Source: Purpureocillium takamizusanense
Taxonomy: Eukaryota > Ascomycota > Sordariomycetes > Hypocreales > Ophiocordycipitaceae
Direction of reading: 5' to 3'
Length of the DNA: 64,000 nucleotides
Assembly (NCBI RefSeq): GCF_022605165.1
Contig: NC_063069.1
Span: forward strand, 2,790,001 to 2,854,000
Shown: positions 11,819-22,459 of the stretch, piece after piece
Numbering within the stretch: position 1 is the stretch's first letter
Layout: the number at the start of each line of letters is the position of its first letter
Translations under genes and position numbers: made by a program
Notes under the pieces: generated by a model
Told to the model about the DNA's origin: nothing
What the model saw: the letters and a program-made list of their open reading frames with translations, nothing else
The model's database searches: none

Positions 11819-13945
11819 TTAAAAGGCGATGGCGTCGTCATCGTCATCGTCGTCGCCGTCCCACTCCTCCTCCGACTCCTCCTCATCCTCGTCGAGGAAA
11901 TCGCCCATGCCGTACTGCTGCTCTCCGACTTTCTGATTGTCGACGAGGATGTTGACGGTGTTGCACATGCCCTGAACAATCCATTCGCGCTGGTCTTCGT
12001 CCTGAACTTCGGGCGCATCATCTGGCTCGGATGCAGATGTCTCCACCTCGTCTTCGTCCGTATCGGGCTCTCGATACAAGGGTCGGCCGCCATGATGCTG
12101 CCGGAGCGACTTGTTTGACCTGGCTCCTGCCGAGTCCGAATCGCGGTCGTGAGCGGCAAGTCTGCCACTGCGCCGCGAGATGATTGCAGATGCCCCAGCT
12201 GACTTCTTGGCATGCTTGGGGCTGCTTTTGGGGAGGCTCGGCGCCTCGGCAGACGTCGACCGCAAGGTTGTGAAATTGCGTGGGGGGGTAAAGGGGCGGA
12301 GAAAGACCTTCTCCAGTTTGTCGCGCCATTCCCGTCGCATTGTCGCGCGGGCTTGCCAGGGAATGTTGAGCATCGTCTTGATTCCCAGGTGCCGCAGATC
12401 GGGCAGATTGCCAGCACTGTCCACAAGTGACTGAAAAAACACTCCAGCTGCCTCCACAGACCAGTCGCGGATGTGTTCAATGTTTATGACACGAAGAGTT
12501 GATGGCCACGTGGGAACCTGCTCGGGCAGCAGAGCTTGCTCGTACATGGGATCAGCATCATTGATACTATCATGATGCCGGTAGTAGGAGAGGTTGATGT
12601 GCAACTCGCGGAGACCTTGACATGATTCGGCCAAGTCGGTCAAGAAGGCCAGGTCCAGGGACTGGTTGTGCAGCAGGCTCAGAGTGCGCAGGCACCCACC
12701 GTGAGTTCGCAAGAACCTGACGAGGTCCTCGGACTTGATTTCCCAGCAATTAATAAGCTCCAGATGGCTCAGAGTCTGGGGCAAGAGGGGAAGCAGGCGA
12801 TGATTCATCACCGTTGAAGATTCAAAAACCAGGTGGTTGAGGTTTTCCACTTGCGAAATGGCCTTGGCAATTACATCAATCACTATTCCATCTTCGTGTT
12901 GTGCGCGCAGCTCTCCCTCATCATTAGCTGGAATCCGGCGAAGGTTGCTCAAAGAGGGAACCTGGAAATTCGTAAACGCCAGCTTGGAGAGCTTGGAAAA
13001 GGGCGTCGTCTGGTGGACATCAATGATGCTCTCCAGGGTAGGCACCCAGCCGCCTACGAGGCGGCCGCTCCACTCCCAGCTCTTCAAGAAGGTTGGGAAT
13101 GGCTTGTCGATGGAGCCGTCTGGAAGAGGTACGGACGGCTCGAGAGACCCGAAGATATCTTCTGGGTAGTGCCATCGAATGTTCTTGTCCAGTTGTCTGT
13201 AGGGTGGCTGATCCAGCGGCGTGTACACGATGAGCTCCTTCAACCGTGGAAGCGCCTGGATCAAATATCGCAACGCGCCGAGTGGAACAATGTGGATGTC
13301 GATGAGAAGAGTCTCAATCTTAGTCCTGTAGTTGTATGCCGTCTGGGTGACCGGTCGACCTAGCAGCGTTGCCAGGCGCTTTGCCTTGAGAGAGTTCTTG
13401 ATGGTTGGGCAGCGATAGAGAGCCGTGAGTGCAGGTTCCGCAAAGGCGCGGCACACCGTGGCAGCGTGCATGAGCCAGCCGGTCGCCAGGTTGTCTGACG
13501 ATGCAGTCATCCTCGCAGCATAGTGGAAGACGTCTGACCAACACTCGAATGAGATTCGCGGGTCTCTCCAGTCAGGGATGAAGGTTGCCGGCTTGTCGTC
13601 TTGGGGGGGTGTCGCCAACTTGCGCTTCTTGACCGGTGTCGATGGTGCGCTTCTTCGTTTCCTGGCTCGATCCCTCTGGCTCTCTGATGGAAGTGTCGCT
13701 TGGCGTTGCCCGGGTGCACTGCCATCTTGGCGCGGAGATGTCTTGGAGTCGGCCACGTCGGGCTCGTCGGACTCAGAAATGGCGGATGACAGGGAGTCGA
13801 TATCTCCTTCTGAATCGGTCGACTCGTGGTAGAGAGGACGCTTCGAGGATCGTGGCGCGAATCGAGATGATCGGCCTGGGTTGCGTCTGCTTGAGGCCGC
13901 GCTCGCAGCAGACGATGGCCTGCCTGCGTTGCGAGTAACCGCCAT
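11819..13945 (-). CDS. Leucine-rich-repeat protein, F-box/LRR-like, nuclear
   Basis: A single exon of 708 residues. The N-terminal 150 residues are basic and Ser-rich with a likely nuclear signal (TPVKKRKLATPP). Residues about 155-215 (PRISFECWSDVFHYAA, then VCRAFAEPALTALYRCP) look like a diverged F-box followed by the linker common in fungal F-box/LRR proteins. From about 240 to 530 there are repeated leucine-rich segments (IETLLIDIHIVPLGAL, LSKLAFTNFQVPSL, LNHLVFESSTV, LSHLELINCWEI, LRTLSLLHNQSL, LRELHINLSYY). The tail is Ser/Arg-rich, then strongly acidic (EDEEESEEEWDGDDDD). I start at ATG 13945 (MAVTRNAGR); the frame stays open upstream to 14071, but that part does not look coding. A substrate receptor of an SCF ligase is plausible but not shown. 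Confidence 0.75.
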   Translation of the reverse strand: MAVTRNAGRPSSAASAASSRRNPGRSSRFAPRSSKRPLYHESTDSEGDIDSLSSAISESDEPDVADSKTSPRQDGSAPGQRQATLPSESQRDRARKRRSAPSTPVKKRKLATPPQDDKPATFIPDWRDPRISFECWSDVFHYAARMTASSDNLATGWLMHAATVCRAFAEPALTALYRCPTIKNSLKAKRLATLLGRPVTQTAYNYRTKIETLLIDIHIVPLGALRYLIQALPRLKELIVYTPLDQPPYRQLDKNIRWHYPEDIFGSLEPSVPLPDGSIDKPFPTFLKSWEWSGRLVGGWVPTLESIIDVHQTTPFSKLSKLAFTNFQVPSLSNLRRIPANDEGELRAQHEDGIVIDVIAKAISQVENLNHLVFESSTVMNHRLLPLLPQTLSHLELINCWEIKSEDLVRFLRTHGGCLRTLSLLHNQSLDLAFLTDLAESCQGLRELHINLSYYRHHDSINDADPMYEQALLPEQVPTWPSTLRVINIEHIRDWSVEAAGVFFQSLVDSAGNLPDLRHLGIKTMLNIPWQARATMRREWRDKLEKVFLRPFTPPRNFTTLRSTSAEAPSLPKSSPKHAKKSAGASAIISRRSGRLAAHDRDSDSAGARSNKSLRQHHGGRPLYREPDTDEDEVETSASEPDDAPEVQDEDQREWIVQGMCNTVNILVDNQKVGEQQYGMGDFLDEDEEESEEEWDGDDDDDDDAIAF

Positions 13946-15283
13946 GGCTGGCCGGTGATTGTAGTCTGCGAGACAACGACCGGGGCGCCGTTGCGGTAAT
14001 CGGTGCTCTCGATCGAAGCGTGCCGAGAACGGGCAGTGCCAGGTGTCGGCCAGGCTGCGCAGCCTGGTCACATAGGATCCGGCTGCCTGCTGGCACTACG
14101 CTCGCGGACGTAGACGGTCGGTTCGTGGCGTGGACGCCGTAATCGAAGTGTCGATCTAGGGGGCGGGCAGTGTGATGAAGTTGTCTGGCAGCGGCCGGTG
14201 AGAAGTGAGGGTTGAGCGCGAGGGCTGGCAGCTTTATACGTTGGCGGTGCGTGTGTCAGGTCGGCGCTGCTAGGTACTAAGGTGGGCGTCATAGTGCTTT
14301 GGAGGCGTTGGCAGCCTTCCGTCCCATGCGTTAGTACTGAGGTACCTAGCGCCAGCTGGTGGCAGGTGGGCGGGCATCAGTACCTTACAGGTAGCCATGG
14401 CTTGCGGGCCTGGAGCGCCAGTGCAGCGCAGGGGTGGCGGGTGTTGAGTGCAACCTGAACACATCCATGGATGCATGCAGGTGGAGATAGAATGCACTTA
14501 TCGGGGCGTGTCCATTGACCGGGTCGACATGGCGCCAGGGGCGGGCTGCGGTAGGTGCGTGTTGAGGTGCCCTGTAGGATTCGGCAGCGACCCGTAAATG
14601 GAGGTACCCGTCCTTATGGTACTCATGCCCCAGTGAGGTGGACGTGTGGGCGCTTACAGTGGAGGCTACTAGGTACGTACCGAGGTACTCTCTATGCGTA
14701 CCACTAGGTACGTATGGAAGGTACCTTAGATACTTACCCTGTTGGAGAAGTCCATCGCCCTCCCTCGCTCCCCCCGCGCTAGGCAATTTTGGGAGTCGCA
14801 ATGGCCCGGAAAACGAGCCTCGCCTGTTGTCCTCACGCGTCATTCTTGCTCTCACATCGACGACGTGCCCCTTCATGCAGTTGCGCCGCCGCCGCTTTGC
14901 ACGCACAAAAGGCACGCACGCACGCAACAGCTCGACGCCTACCTGCCTGGACTGCCAATTGATCGCGGCCGCGCGCATGCCTTGAGGCACCATCGCCACG
15001 GCATACCTGGGCCGCTTTACTCTGCTTGTCCCTCATCAGCCCGCCGCCGTCCGTGTCCCACCAACCGCGTTTGCGTGAGACTGATCTATACCGCTCGTCC
15101 GTTTGCTACTACCGCCTCTTCGTCGTCATCGACAATGAGACGGGCCTCCCTGTCGTCCTGACCCCGTCCCGCTACTACCACCGCCACAGTAGATAGCGCG
15201 CCTCTTCTGCGCGCTCCCGCCGCCGAGCTACTACAAACAAGGTTCTCCTTCATCCGCCGTCCCATGCCGCCCTTCAATCCGCC
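13946..15283. other. Divergent promoter, LRR gene and SUZ12
   Basis: 1.34 kb shared upstream region. The core (14270-14740) is rich in GTAC-containing short palindromes: AGGTACCT at 14340-14347 and 14719-14726, and related TAGGTACGTAC strings. The stretch 14860-15280 is pyrimidine- and Ala/Arg-codon-rich but has no supportable gene. Confidence 0.6.
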
Positions 15284-17573
15284 ATGACGGTTCACAGTCC
15301 CTACCAGCGGACGGCCCCTTTTCTACAACGCAACTGGGTCAAGGTCCACAAGCCCCTTCACGAATCTTCCGTCATGGGCAACATCATGGCCTCGCCGACG
15401 CACAAGGGGCCTCAACTCTCGGCCACAGATGGCCGTCGCCCAGCCAAGCGCCCTCGTATCTCATCGCCCGACTCATTCGACGTGGGGAGTCTCATCGCCG
15501 CACCACATACGACTGATACCGGCTCGGTCCTGCGCATCGAGGTGCTCAAGGTCTTGCACAGGGACTCCAAAAAGGTCCGCTCTGCCCAAGGCGCCGTGAT
15601 ACCTCGCGACGTCCTCACCACCAAGGCGGCTTGCAGGATCACTATCCGCGACGTGAGCTCCGCCTTCCCGCGAGTCCTCCACTGTCAAAGCCAGCTTTGC
15701 GACTTGACCACGTACAAGAATCCCGTCGGCCCTCATCGCGTGGCCCGGGTCGACCTACCCCGTCCGTTCTACGTCCCTCAAGAAAGTATTCTTGTCACCA
15801 GACCAAACGATGACAGGTACGATCTTTCCGACAAATACGAACTCCTAGTCGAACTCGAGTCCGCCAACGACGGCGTCCGCTGGCCTCCTCTTCACCCGCA
15901 GACAGACTTCGGCATCTCCGTCAACGCGTTCGATTCGAGCCAGTTTAGCATCCTCTCCAGTCACTTTGATAGTATCTTCGGCCGGCAGAGGCAGCCACTG
16001 GAATTCGCTCCTGGCTATCCATCCGACCGGTTTGCAGTCCCCACCAACTACATCATGGATATCGACCTTAAATGGGGAAGCGGGTTGAAATCGCTTAAGC
16101 ACATCGATAAGGACTCGAAGCCATGCATCACAGCCATTGACCCTGATGCGGACCCATACGGCGATATCAACTTTGAGCACCCCGCTGATGACGTCGCCAA
16201 TGGCATCGATGGTATCAATGGCCTTTCAAACGGAGATGCATCCCATGATCACGACGACGATCTTCGTGGCGACCAGACACCGTCACGGTCGTTGAGGACC
16301 CGCGAAAAGTCCAAGAATTATAACTTGAAAGTTCTGAGCGATCAAGCCCAGGGAAGAGAACGACGAAGGCGGGCACGGATTGCCAATCACACGGTCAATG
16401 AAGGACGAGTTCAGTATTTGCTGCCATCAGATCAGCCTGTCTGCCTCGACTTCTACCGCTGCGTGAACTGTGGCGCCTACCACGAGTCTATGCCGCAGTT
16501 GCAGCTCCACTTGAAGATGAACCATCCCGCCTATGAGTACGTCCTCGAAACGATGAGCCAGGGGCCGCAGTTTCGTGTGTCTGCCGTGCGGGCGATGCCA
16601 ACGACACCAAGCAGAATAGCTACCCGCCAACCCCAGGTGTTCAACATCCCATCCTTCTCCGCGGGCGATCTGCCGTCGGTGTCGGCGCGCGCCGCTCAAG
16701 ATGAAGACTTGCTCAGGTCTCCCTCCATCAAAGCGCAAGCAAACAGGCCTGCATCTGGTTCGCCTGCTCCAAAGCTTTCAAAGCTTCCCGGACGCGGGGT
16801 CGTCAAGTCAAAAGAAAGGAAAGTTTTGGTTCCTAACATTTCACAGCCTCTCTTCCACCCCATTAGCAAGGCAACGCTGCAGCCCGGACAGGAGGTGCCC
16901 GAGACAGTGCCTGATGATACATGGCTCATTCAGAAGCATCAAGAGAGCATCGGCGAATTCACCGATGTTGATGCGACGGAGAAGGAGTATATCTGGGAGT
17001 GGGACGGGTTCATCTTGCGCAAGAACATCACTTCTGCCGCGTACCTCCCGCGCGCATTCCTCGATTTTGTGGAGGCAAAGGCAGTGTGGCTTGTCGCCGA
17101 GAATCACCGTATGATCGAGTTTGGCAAGCATTGCAGCGTCCTGCTTGCCCGCGACTTGCTGGATAACGAGACTATGAAGCGGGCTTTTACGTATATCCGC
17201 TCTGCCAGGGCGACGAAAACGTCCAGCTCTGATGGGCAGACGAGTGAAGCAGACAGCTCATGGGGTGGAGATGGAGCCCCACGACAGTCTCCACGATCGA
17301 CACAAATTCGCAAAAGTAGCAGCGGCTGCAGCGTCTGCCAACTGCCGGTACTAGGGCCCACGCTCCTACTCTGCTCCAACAAGGTACCATAAATTCGTCC
17401 CTCTTGTGTGATTCTCGCTGACCTTGTGTGAAACTTGCTGACTATGTAACTTGGAGTAGTCCTGCCCGCGGCGTTTATACCACTCGACCTGTATCAAGGA
17501 GACTGCAAAGACACCCGTTACACAGCGCGACTGGCTATGTAACTCATGTTGCGAAACGCAAATCCCGAGCTAG
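15284..17573 (+). CDS. suz12: SUZ12-type Polycomb protein (VEFS box) with C-terminal PHD finger
   Basis: SUZ12 is a core subunit of PRC2, which trimethylates H3K27 to silence genes. Exons 15284-17383 and 17460-17573 are joined by a 76-nt intron with CTGAC branch sites and give 737 residues. A C2H2 zinc finger uses Cys393, Cys396, His409 and His414. The VEFS box spans about 547-640 (WLIQKHQESIGEF, WEWDGF, AFLDFVEAKAVWL). After splicing, the tail forms a full C4HC3 PHD finger: Cys682, Cys685, Cys697, Cys702, His708, Cys711, Cys727 and Cys730, with Trp725 two residues before Cys727 as is usual. Without splicing the frame ends at KVP, losing half the finger. A later start at about 15374 (MGNIMASP) is possible. 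PRC2 membership is inferred from the VEFS box and zinc finger. Confidence 0.93.
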
Positions 17574-18052
17574 GAGCCCGATTTTTTGCGTCCGCACCAG
17601 AGGCAGCGAGTGGCAAGACTTGCGTCGAGAAAGCTACGCAGCACACCTCAACGCTCGGCTGCCGTGAAGACGCGGCTAAAGAAAGAATGAGGCATGAGAC
17701 ATGTTCACACTTTTGTAGAAGGGGTTTGGCTTTGCTTTGATGGTGGGTGGATTCTTTGAGCATGGGCGGTGAATAGCGTCTTGATGGGTCGATGGGTCGG
17801 GTGAGCAAACGGAGCAACTCCATAGGGTCCCACGGGGCTTGAAGGTTGGGAAACGGACGCCTCAGACTGGGTGGTCATACATTGTCCACGCCCGCTCGTA
17901 GCTGGTGACCGAGGCTGCCCGCTCGACACAGTCGCGTGTACTTGATAGGGGTGGGGGTGGCATGGCGCAAATCAAAGGGGGCATGTTTCCTCGTCCAAGG
18001 CCCAGGCTAGGCCGTTGCTCATTACAACATTCGAGGTTTTAAAGCGGTGACA

Positions 18053-18096
<44 letters not shown>

Positions 18097-18296
18097 GCAT
18101 GATCTACGGTTCCCATTTTGACCAAACGCGATGTTCCCCTGCCTGCCCTTGAGCTTCAACCGTTCCGATCCCATGCAAAACATCCCCCCACACCTTATAA
18201 GGAAGCCCAAAACCCCAGACGCCAAATGCGAGAACAAAGCTCGGTAAGGATCGCAACATACATCTTGCCGTGGGCGCCAACGTCCAAGCCCTTCGC
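17574..18296. other. Intergenic between convergent SUZ12 and SF3B2 genes
   Basis: 723 bp of 3' sequence for both genes. The only clear element is the TC microsatellite listed separately. Confidence 0.6.
18056..18092 (+). repeat. (TC)18 microsatellite
   Basis: About 37 bp of uninterrupted TC dinucleotides in the 3' region between two convergent genes. Read from the minus strand it is a GA tract in the downstream region of SF3B2. Confidence 0.95.
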
Positions 18297-20201
18297 TCAG
18301 TGGCGACCGCGGGCCTCCCTGCGGCGGTCGCTGCGCTCCCTCTCCGTCTTCTGCCGCTTGCGGCTCTCCTCAGCAATCATGTCGGCCAGGTCTTCGTCGT
18401 GCTGCCAGTTGGCACCTACGCCCTGCTGCCGACTACCCTCCTCGAACTTCTGCCGGAGGGCGTCCTTGTTGAGCCCGTCGTGCTGGCCGAGCGAGTCGAC
18501 GTCGAGAGCCACGTCCACGTCGCCGGGCTTCTTGCGCTTTCGCGAGTCGTCCTCGGCGCCGAGGACGGGGATGTTGGCGTGCTGCGCCGAGCTCAGGTCG
18601 TACTGGTGGCCGACACCGAAGAGTCCACCGCTGCTGCCCTGTGCCTTCTGCTCCTTTAGGACCGTGTATGCGGCGCGCCCGGACGGCGTCTCTGTGCCAT
18701 ATCCGGAACGCTCCTTGCGCAGGTCGAAGTCTCCAGCCATGGAGGTCTCAGTGCCCTGGTTCGGCAGAACGGTGCTAGCGTATCCGCCTGGCGTCTCCAG
18801 GCCGCCAATATCCTCCTCTCCACCAATGTCTTCTTCTCGCTCCTCGTCGCCCTCGTCCTCGTCCTCATCCGACTCTTCTTCTTCTTCGGACTCCTCCTCG
18901 CGCGGTTGTAGCTCGCCCCACAGCGTTCGCTCGACGGGCTCAACGACGGGCTGATCGGGCTGTCCCGCTTGAGGCGGCGCAGGTTGTTGGGTATTCAGGC
19001 CTAGGACATCACCGCCGAAAAGCGGGCGGTTCAGCTCGTCGACAGGGGGCTTGCCCCATCCACCAGGGTGATAGCCCCAGGTGCCACCGGGAGGGGGTGG
19101 GATGTTCAGGCCGGGAATCTTCAGGGTAGGGTACGAGGGGGGAGGTCCGACGCGTTGTTGATTGATGAGCCAGGGCGGGGGGGCGCCGGGCGGCATCCCG
19201 AGAGCCTCTTTGGTCGCCTCGCCGAGGTCACCGGGCCGAAAGTGCTGATAGTCTACCTCGGCTTCCTTGCCCTCGTAGTAGACCTCTCCGTAGCGCGTCA
19301 GCTCTGGCTTGATCTGAAAGCGAAAGAATGCGTCGTAAAGTTTCTGATAGTCAATATCTAGCCTGCCCATTTTGGGCTGCACGCGAGCGCGCTGCTTCTG
19401 CTTGAGGCTCTGCTCTGCCTCCTTCTCGAGAACGGCGTCTCGCATCTCCGAGATGCCAGTGTCGGCAATGAAAGCGGGCAGTCTGAAGGCCGACTTCTCG
19501 ATGCCACGTTTCGAAGAGAGGTATTCGCGCTTCAGCGACCAATGCGACGGCACGGGTACGATGTTTCGCTGGGCTTTGATCTGGACGAGCAGGCGCGGGT
19601 CCAGCGACGACACGTCGTGCCACTCAACCACCTCGGGGTGGTTGACCATGCTCTTGAGCTCGGCAACGGAGAGAGTCCGGAGCTGCTTGCGTTTCTTCTT
19701 GGAGAGTTTTGTTCTGCCCGTGGTTTCCTCGTCTTCGTCGGGAATATCGTCGTCATCGTCGAAGAAGACGTCGCCTTGGTTGCCGGCGTTGGCTTCCTTG
19801 GCAATGTTGTCTCCGTCGACGGACGCACCAAACTTGGAGAAGATGTCTCTGTAGGCAGCCAGGGCATCGTCGTCGCCCAGGACCTCTTCGAGGCCTGGCT
19901 TCTCCACCGTAACGGCGACCTCAGCCGCATCGGCCTCGGCATCCGCGGGCCCATCGGCGTCGCCGCGATGCTTGTCAGACTTGACTGCGTGCTCGTCTTC
20001 TACGGCGGGAGCGGCTTCGTCTTGCTGCTGTTCCGCTCCCTGGGGTATGTCAGGATGGTTTCTCGAGGAGGAAAACAGGCCGAGGCAGGCTCGGACGAGT
20101 TGAAATGTCGCAAGAGGGCGCATTACCTGTGCCTTTGCCTTCTTCTGCTCCTTCTTCTTGGCCCTCCGCATCTGGTTCTTGGTCATCTTTGGGGCCGCCA
20201 T
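18297..20201 (-). CDS. cus1: U2 snRNP splicing factor SF3b subunit 2 (CUS1/SAP145)
   Basis: SF3B2/Cus1 binds pre-mRNA near the branch site and anchors U2 snRNP in the early spliceosome. Exons are 20127-20201 (25 codons) and 18297-20039, 605 residues. The N-terminus is highly basic (KNQMRRAKKKEQKKAKAQ). A DUF382 block follows (LSVAELKSMVNHPEVVEWHD, LVQIKAQRNIVPVPSHW), then the PSP motif (GDLGEATKEALGMPPGAPPPW) and the Pro/Gly stretch LKIPGLNIPPPPGGTWGYHP. Next comes an acidic Glu/Asp run and a charged tail. The 87-nt intron has a GTAATG donor, is a multiple of three and has no stop, so retention would insert 29 residues. I start at MAAPKM; the open frame above it to 20549 is not protein-like. 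Confidence 0.95.
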   Translation of the reverse strand: MAAPKMTKNQMRRAKKKEQKKAKAQVMRPLATFQLVRACLGLFSSSRNHPDIPQGAEQQQDEAAPAVEDEHAVKSDKHRGDADGPADAEADAAEVAVTVEKPGLEEVLGDDDALAAYRDIFSKFGASVDGDNIAKEANAGNQGDVFFDDDDDIPDEDEETTGRTKLSKKKRKQLRTLSVAELKSMVNHPEVVEWHDVSSLDPRLLVQIKAQRNIVPVPSHWSLKREYLSSKRGIEKSAFRLPAFIADTGISEMRDAVLEKEAEQSLKQKQRARVQPKMGRLDIDYQKLYDAFFRFQIKPELTRYGEVYYEGKEAEVDYQHFRPGDLGEATKEALGMPPGAPPPWLINQQRVGPPPSYPTLKIPGLNIPPPPGGTWGYHPGGWGKPPVDELNRPLFGGDVLGLNTQQPAPPQAGQPDQPVVEPVERTLWGELQPREEESEEEEESDEDEDEGDEEREEDIGGEEDIGGLETPGGYASTVLPNQGTETSMAGDFDLRKERSGYGTETPSGRAAYTVLKEQKAQGSSGGLFGVGHQYDLSSAQHANIPVLGAEDDSRKRKKPGDVDVALDVDSLGQHDGLNKDALRQKFEEGSRQQGVGANWQHDEDLADMIAEESRKRQKTERERSDRRREARGRH

Positions 20202-22459
20202 GGCGCGTTGGAATTTGGCGACTGGGCGCCGCTGCCGTGCCTGGAAACGGCGGCCGGGTTCGAGGCTTGGGTGACGAGGTGGAATACGGCGTAGAGACCA
20301 ACGAGAGCGACGATGTATTGCTTTGGGTCTCTTCCCATTACGCGGTGGGAGGAGGCTGCGGTCGGAGGGGGAGGGCAGGGTGCCGACGCAACGGATGCAG
20401 TGTTCGCCAGTCAGCCGGAAATGCAGCTGGCTGGATGCTGGAGGGGGATGAAAGTGGTTGAGGTCAAGAGGCGAGGCTGCAATCGCACCTCGCCTCGCGT
20501 GTCTGCGAAAAATAAAAGTGGAGCGAGTTCGCGCCAGGACGGTGTTCATTCATTCATTGCGGCGCCTTGTTGCGCTGCAGGGGATCCCTGGAGTCCACCT
20601 GCACGCTTCCAAGGTGGACTTTTCCAGTGGTCTCGTACCTAGTATCTACCTTACCTACTGCACGAAGTACCTGGCGGCCGTCGGGGAAACGCCGGGTTAG
20701 TAAGGTACCTACCTACTGTTCCACCCGACAGTGCGGCCGGACCAGTCCAGCGCTTGAAGGCACTGGACGCGCCAGGGGAGATTGAAGTGCCGCCTGGAGT
20801 GGCCTGGCTTTTCATCTATATAATGCAGCTTCTAAGTCAGGTCTCACACATGATAGCGATTGAGAGCAGCTTGTCTGTCGTACGTTCCCATCAATAAGAA
20901 TGTTGACACCAAGCCGAAAGGCTTTTTTGTAACGGAAGAGCTATTTGGTCACGACCGGCATGGCCGTCCTGAGCTATCAACGACAGCGACGACAGCAACG
21001 GTACCAGTAGTGGTGGCGGTCAATTAGCTTCTACCTTTTGGGATGTCCTCCTCTTGGACGTGGTAAATGAGGAGCGCAGTACCGCTCGTCTTGGCCATAC
21101 CCAGAGCATGCTATAAAAAAAATCTATTGATAACGTTACACTGGCTATGAAGAAGCAGAACAGCTGATATGACCAATCAAGGATGGTCTAACTTGACTTG
21201 TTATACACAACACCTGTCCCTAGATCATGAAGCACGCATCAACCTCTGCATGTGCCATAATCTCTTATATGCCGCTTGATAAACTCTGTTTTGTAGTATG
21301 TTTGAATCTTTAGAAGCTGTTGCTTGTGGGAGCTATTAATATAGGAGCGCGATACAATGGTGAAGTTGCGGATGCCTTCCCGAGGTTCAGCATTCAGAGC
21401 GAATCAAGGGAACACGGGCGCATCTGTCAGCGGTTTTCCACAAAGTCCCTGTCATGACAAGCCAGGGGGTTTGCTGCCACCGTAGAGGTAGAGCACTAAG
21501 TAAGTTAGTACCTCCAGGCAGTTCGCGCGCGAAGCCAGTCGAACAACCAAGGCACATGGGGCGTCAGGGGATTGACTGCGGCTGCGGCTGGTCGGCACCA
21601 GGCGCGCGTCTCGAAGTCCTGGAGAGACGCATGCACCGACATTGTCCGTTCCATTGGACGAATCGATGCAGTCCAGCGACGGCATCAAGGCCTGGTGGCC
21701 AGCCAGGGGTCAGCCATCATGAGAGTGTGCCGCTGCAAGCCCTGCGCCGCTAGTGCCTCTCTGTAAGGTACTACCTTAGTAGGTACTAACCTAAGGTACC
21801 TACAGCCCGGGCACCCCCCACCCACCCACGGGGCCGCTGTCAGCACTCGATCCACTATAGTACTAACCTGGAACGTACCTCCTCCAGGGCTACTTCGTAC
21901 AGCACCTGGGCACCTTATAGTGCTGTACTGTGCCGTAGTGCTCGCCCCACCGGCAGGCTCCATGCAGTGGATGGATGCTTGCGCAACCACACCCGGGTTC
22001 CCTCTTTTACTTGACACAAACGCCTGGCCGAGACGGTTCAATCCTCCTTCATGCCTCACTCCCGCTTCTTTGGTTCCATGATCCTCCCTATGGACTCGCC
22101 ATCGCATCTACGCCTCGTCGTTGCGCCTGCCACCCCCCTCTCGCCATCGAACCGTCTGCCGCGCTTCACGACAGCATCGCCGTCCTCGTAATCCGCAGGC
22201 CCTCGTCGCGCTCATCGGTTGAATCCTCCGTCGGCCGCCTCCCGCTTACCAGCATCCACCCTGTCGCTCGTTTACATTGTTTTTTATCGTCCTTTTTGGG
22301 ACGAACAAGGCGCCCGCGCTCCCAGAATCCCACCCATGCCAAGCCTCGATACCGCCGTCTCGTCCCCATTCCGACGTGCATTGACGCATATTCCGACGAC
22401 CCACGCACCCTCCCGCGTCGGCTCTCCCGCCTTCGCTCTCGGCGCCGACGACGCCCGCC
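20202..22459. other. Divergent promoter region, SF3B2 and SLY41-type gene
   Basis: The longest gene-free stretch, 2.26 kb. It carries GTAC palindrome clusters near 20635-20715 and 21760-21805 (AGGTACCT at 20703 and 21794). Between them is a markedly AT-richer island (about 20815-21360) with TATA-like boxes at both ends. The last 500 bp before 22460 are CG-rich leader sequence. No conserved gene is recognised. Confidence 0.6.
20815..21360. other. AT-richer island with outward TATA-like boxes and a tiny ORF
   Basis: Base composition drops clearly against the flanks. A TATATAA lies at the left edge on the plus strand (about 20817) and TATATTAATA-like sequence near 21335-21345 faces inward on the minus strand. 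On the minus strand, 21024-21098 encodes 24 residues (MAKTSGTALLIYHVQEEDIP and four more), with a plausible GTAGAAG donor near its end. It may be a decayed element, a short transcript or a small-protein gene; none can be chosen from sequence alone. Confidence 0.3.

Noticed and set aside
13946..14071. 42-residue upstream extension of the LRR protein
   Set aside because: It is composed of His/Arg/Cys-rich sequence and lies in the leader; the ATG at 13945 has a good context.
18118..18954. 278-residue plus-strand frame rich in Ser
   Set aside because: The Ser run is the complement of the acidic Glu/Asp tract of SF3B2.
20202..20549. 116-residue N-terminal extension of SF3B2
   Set aside because: SF3B2 proteins begin near the basic KNQMRRAKKKEQKK block; the upstream translation is not conserved-looking.
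20815..21360. RIP-mutated transposon copy
   Set aside because: The stretch is AT-richer, but no transposase or reverse-transcriptase remnant is visible and TpA enrichment is only mild; kept as an unexplained island instead.
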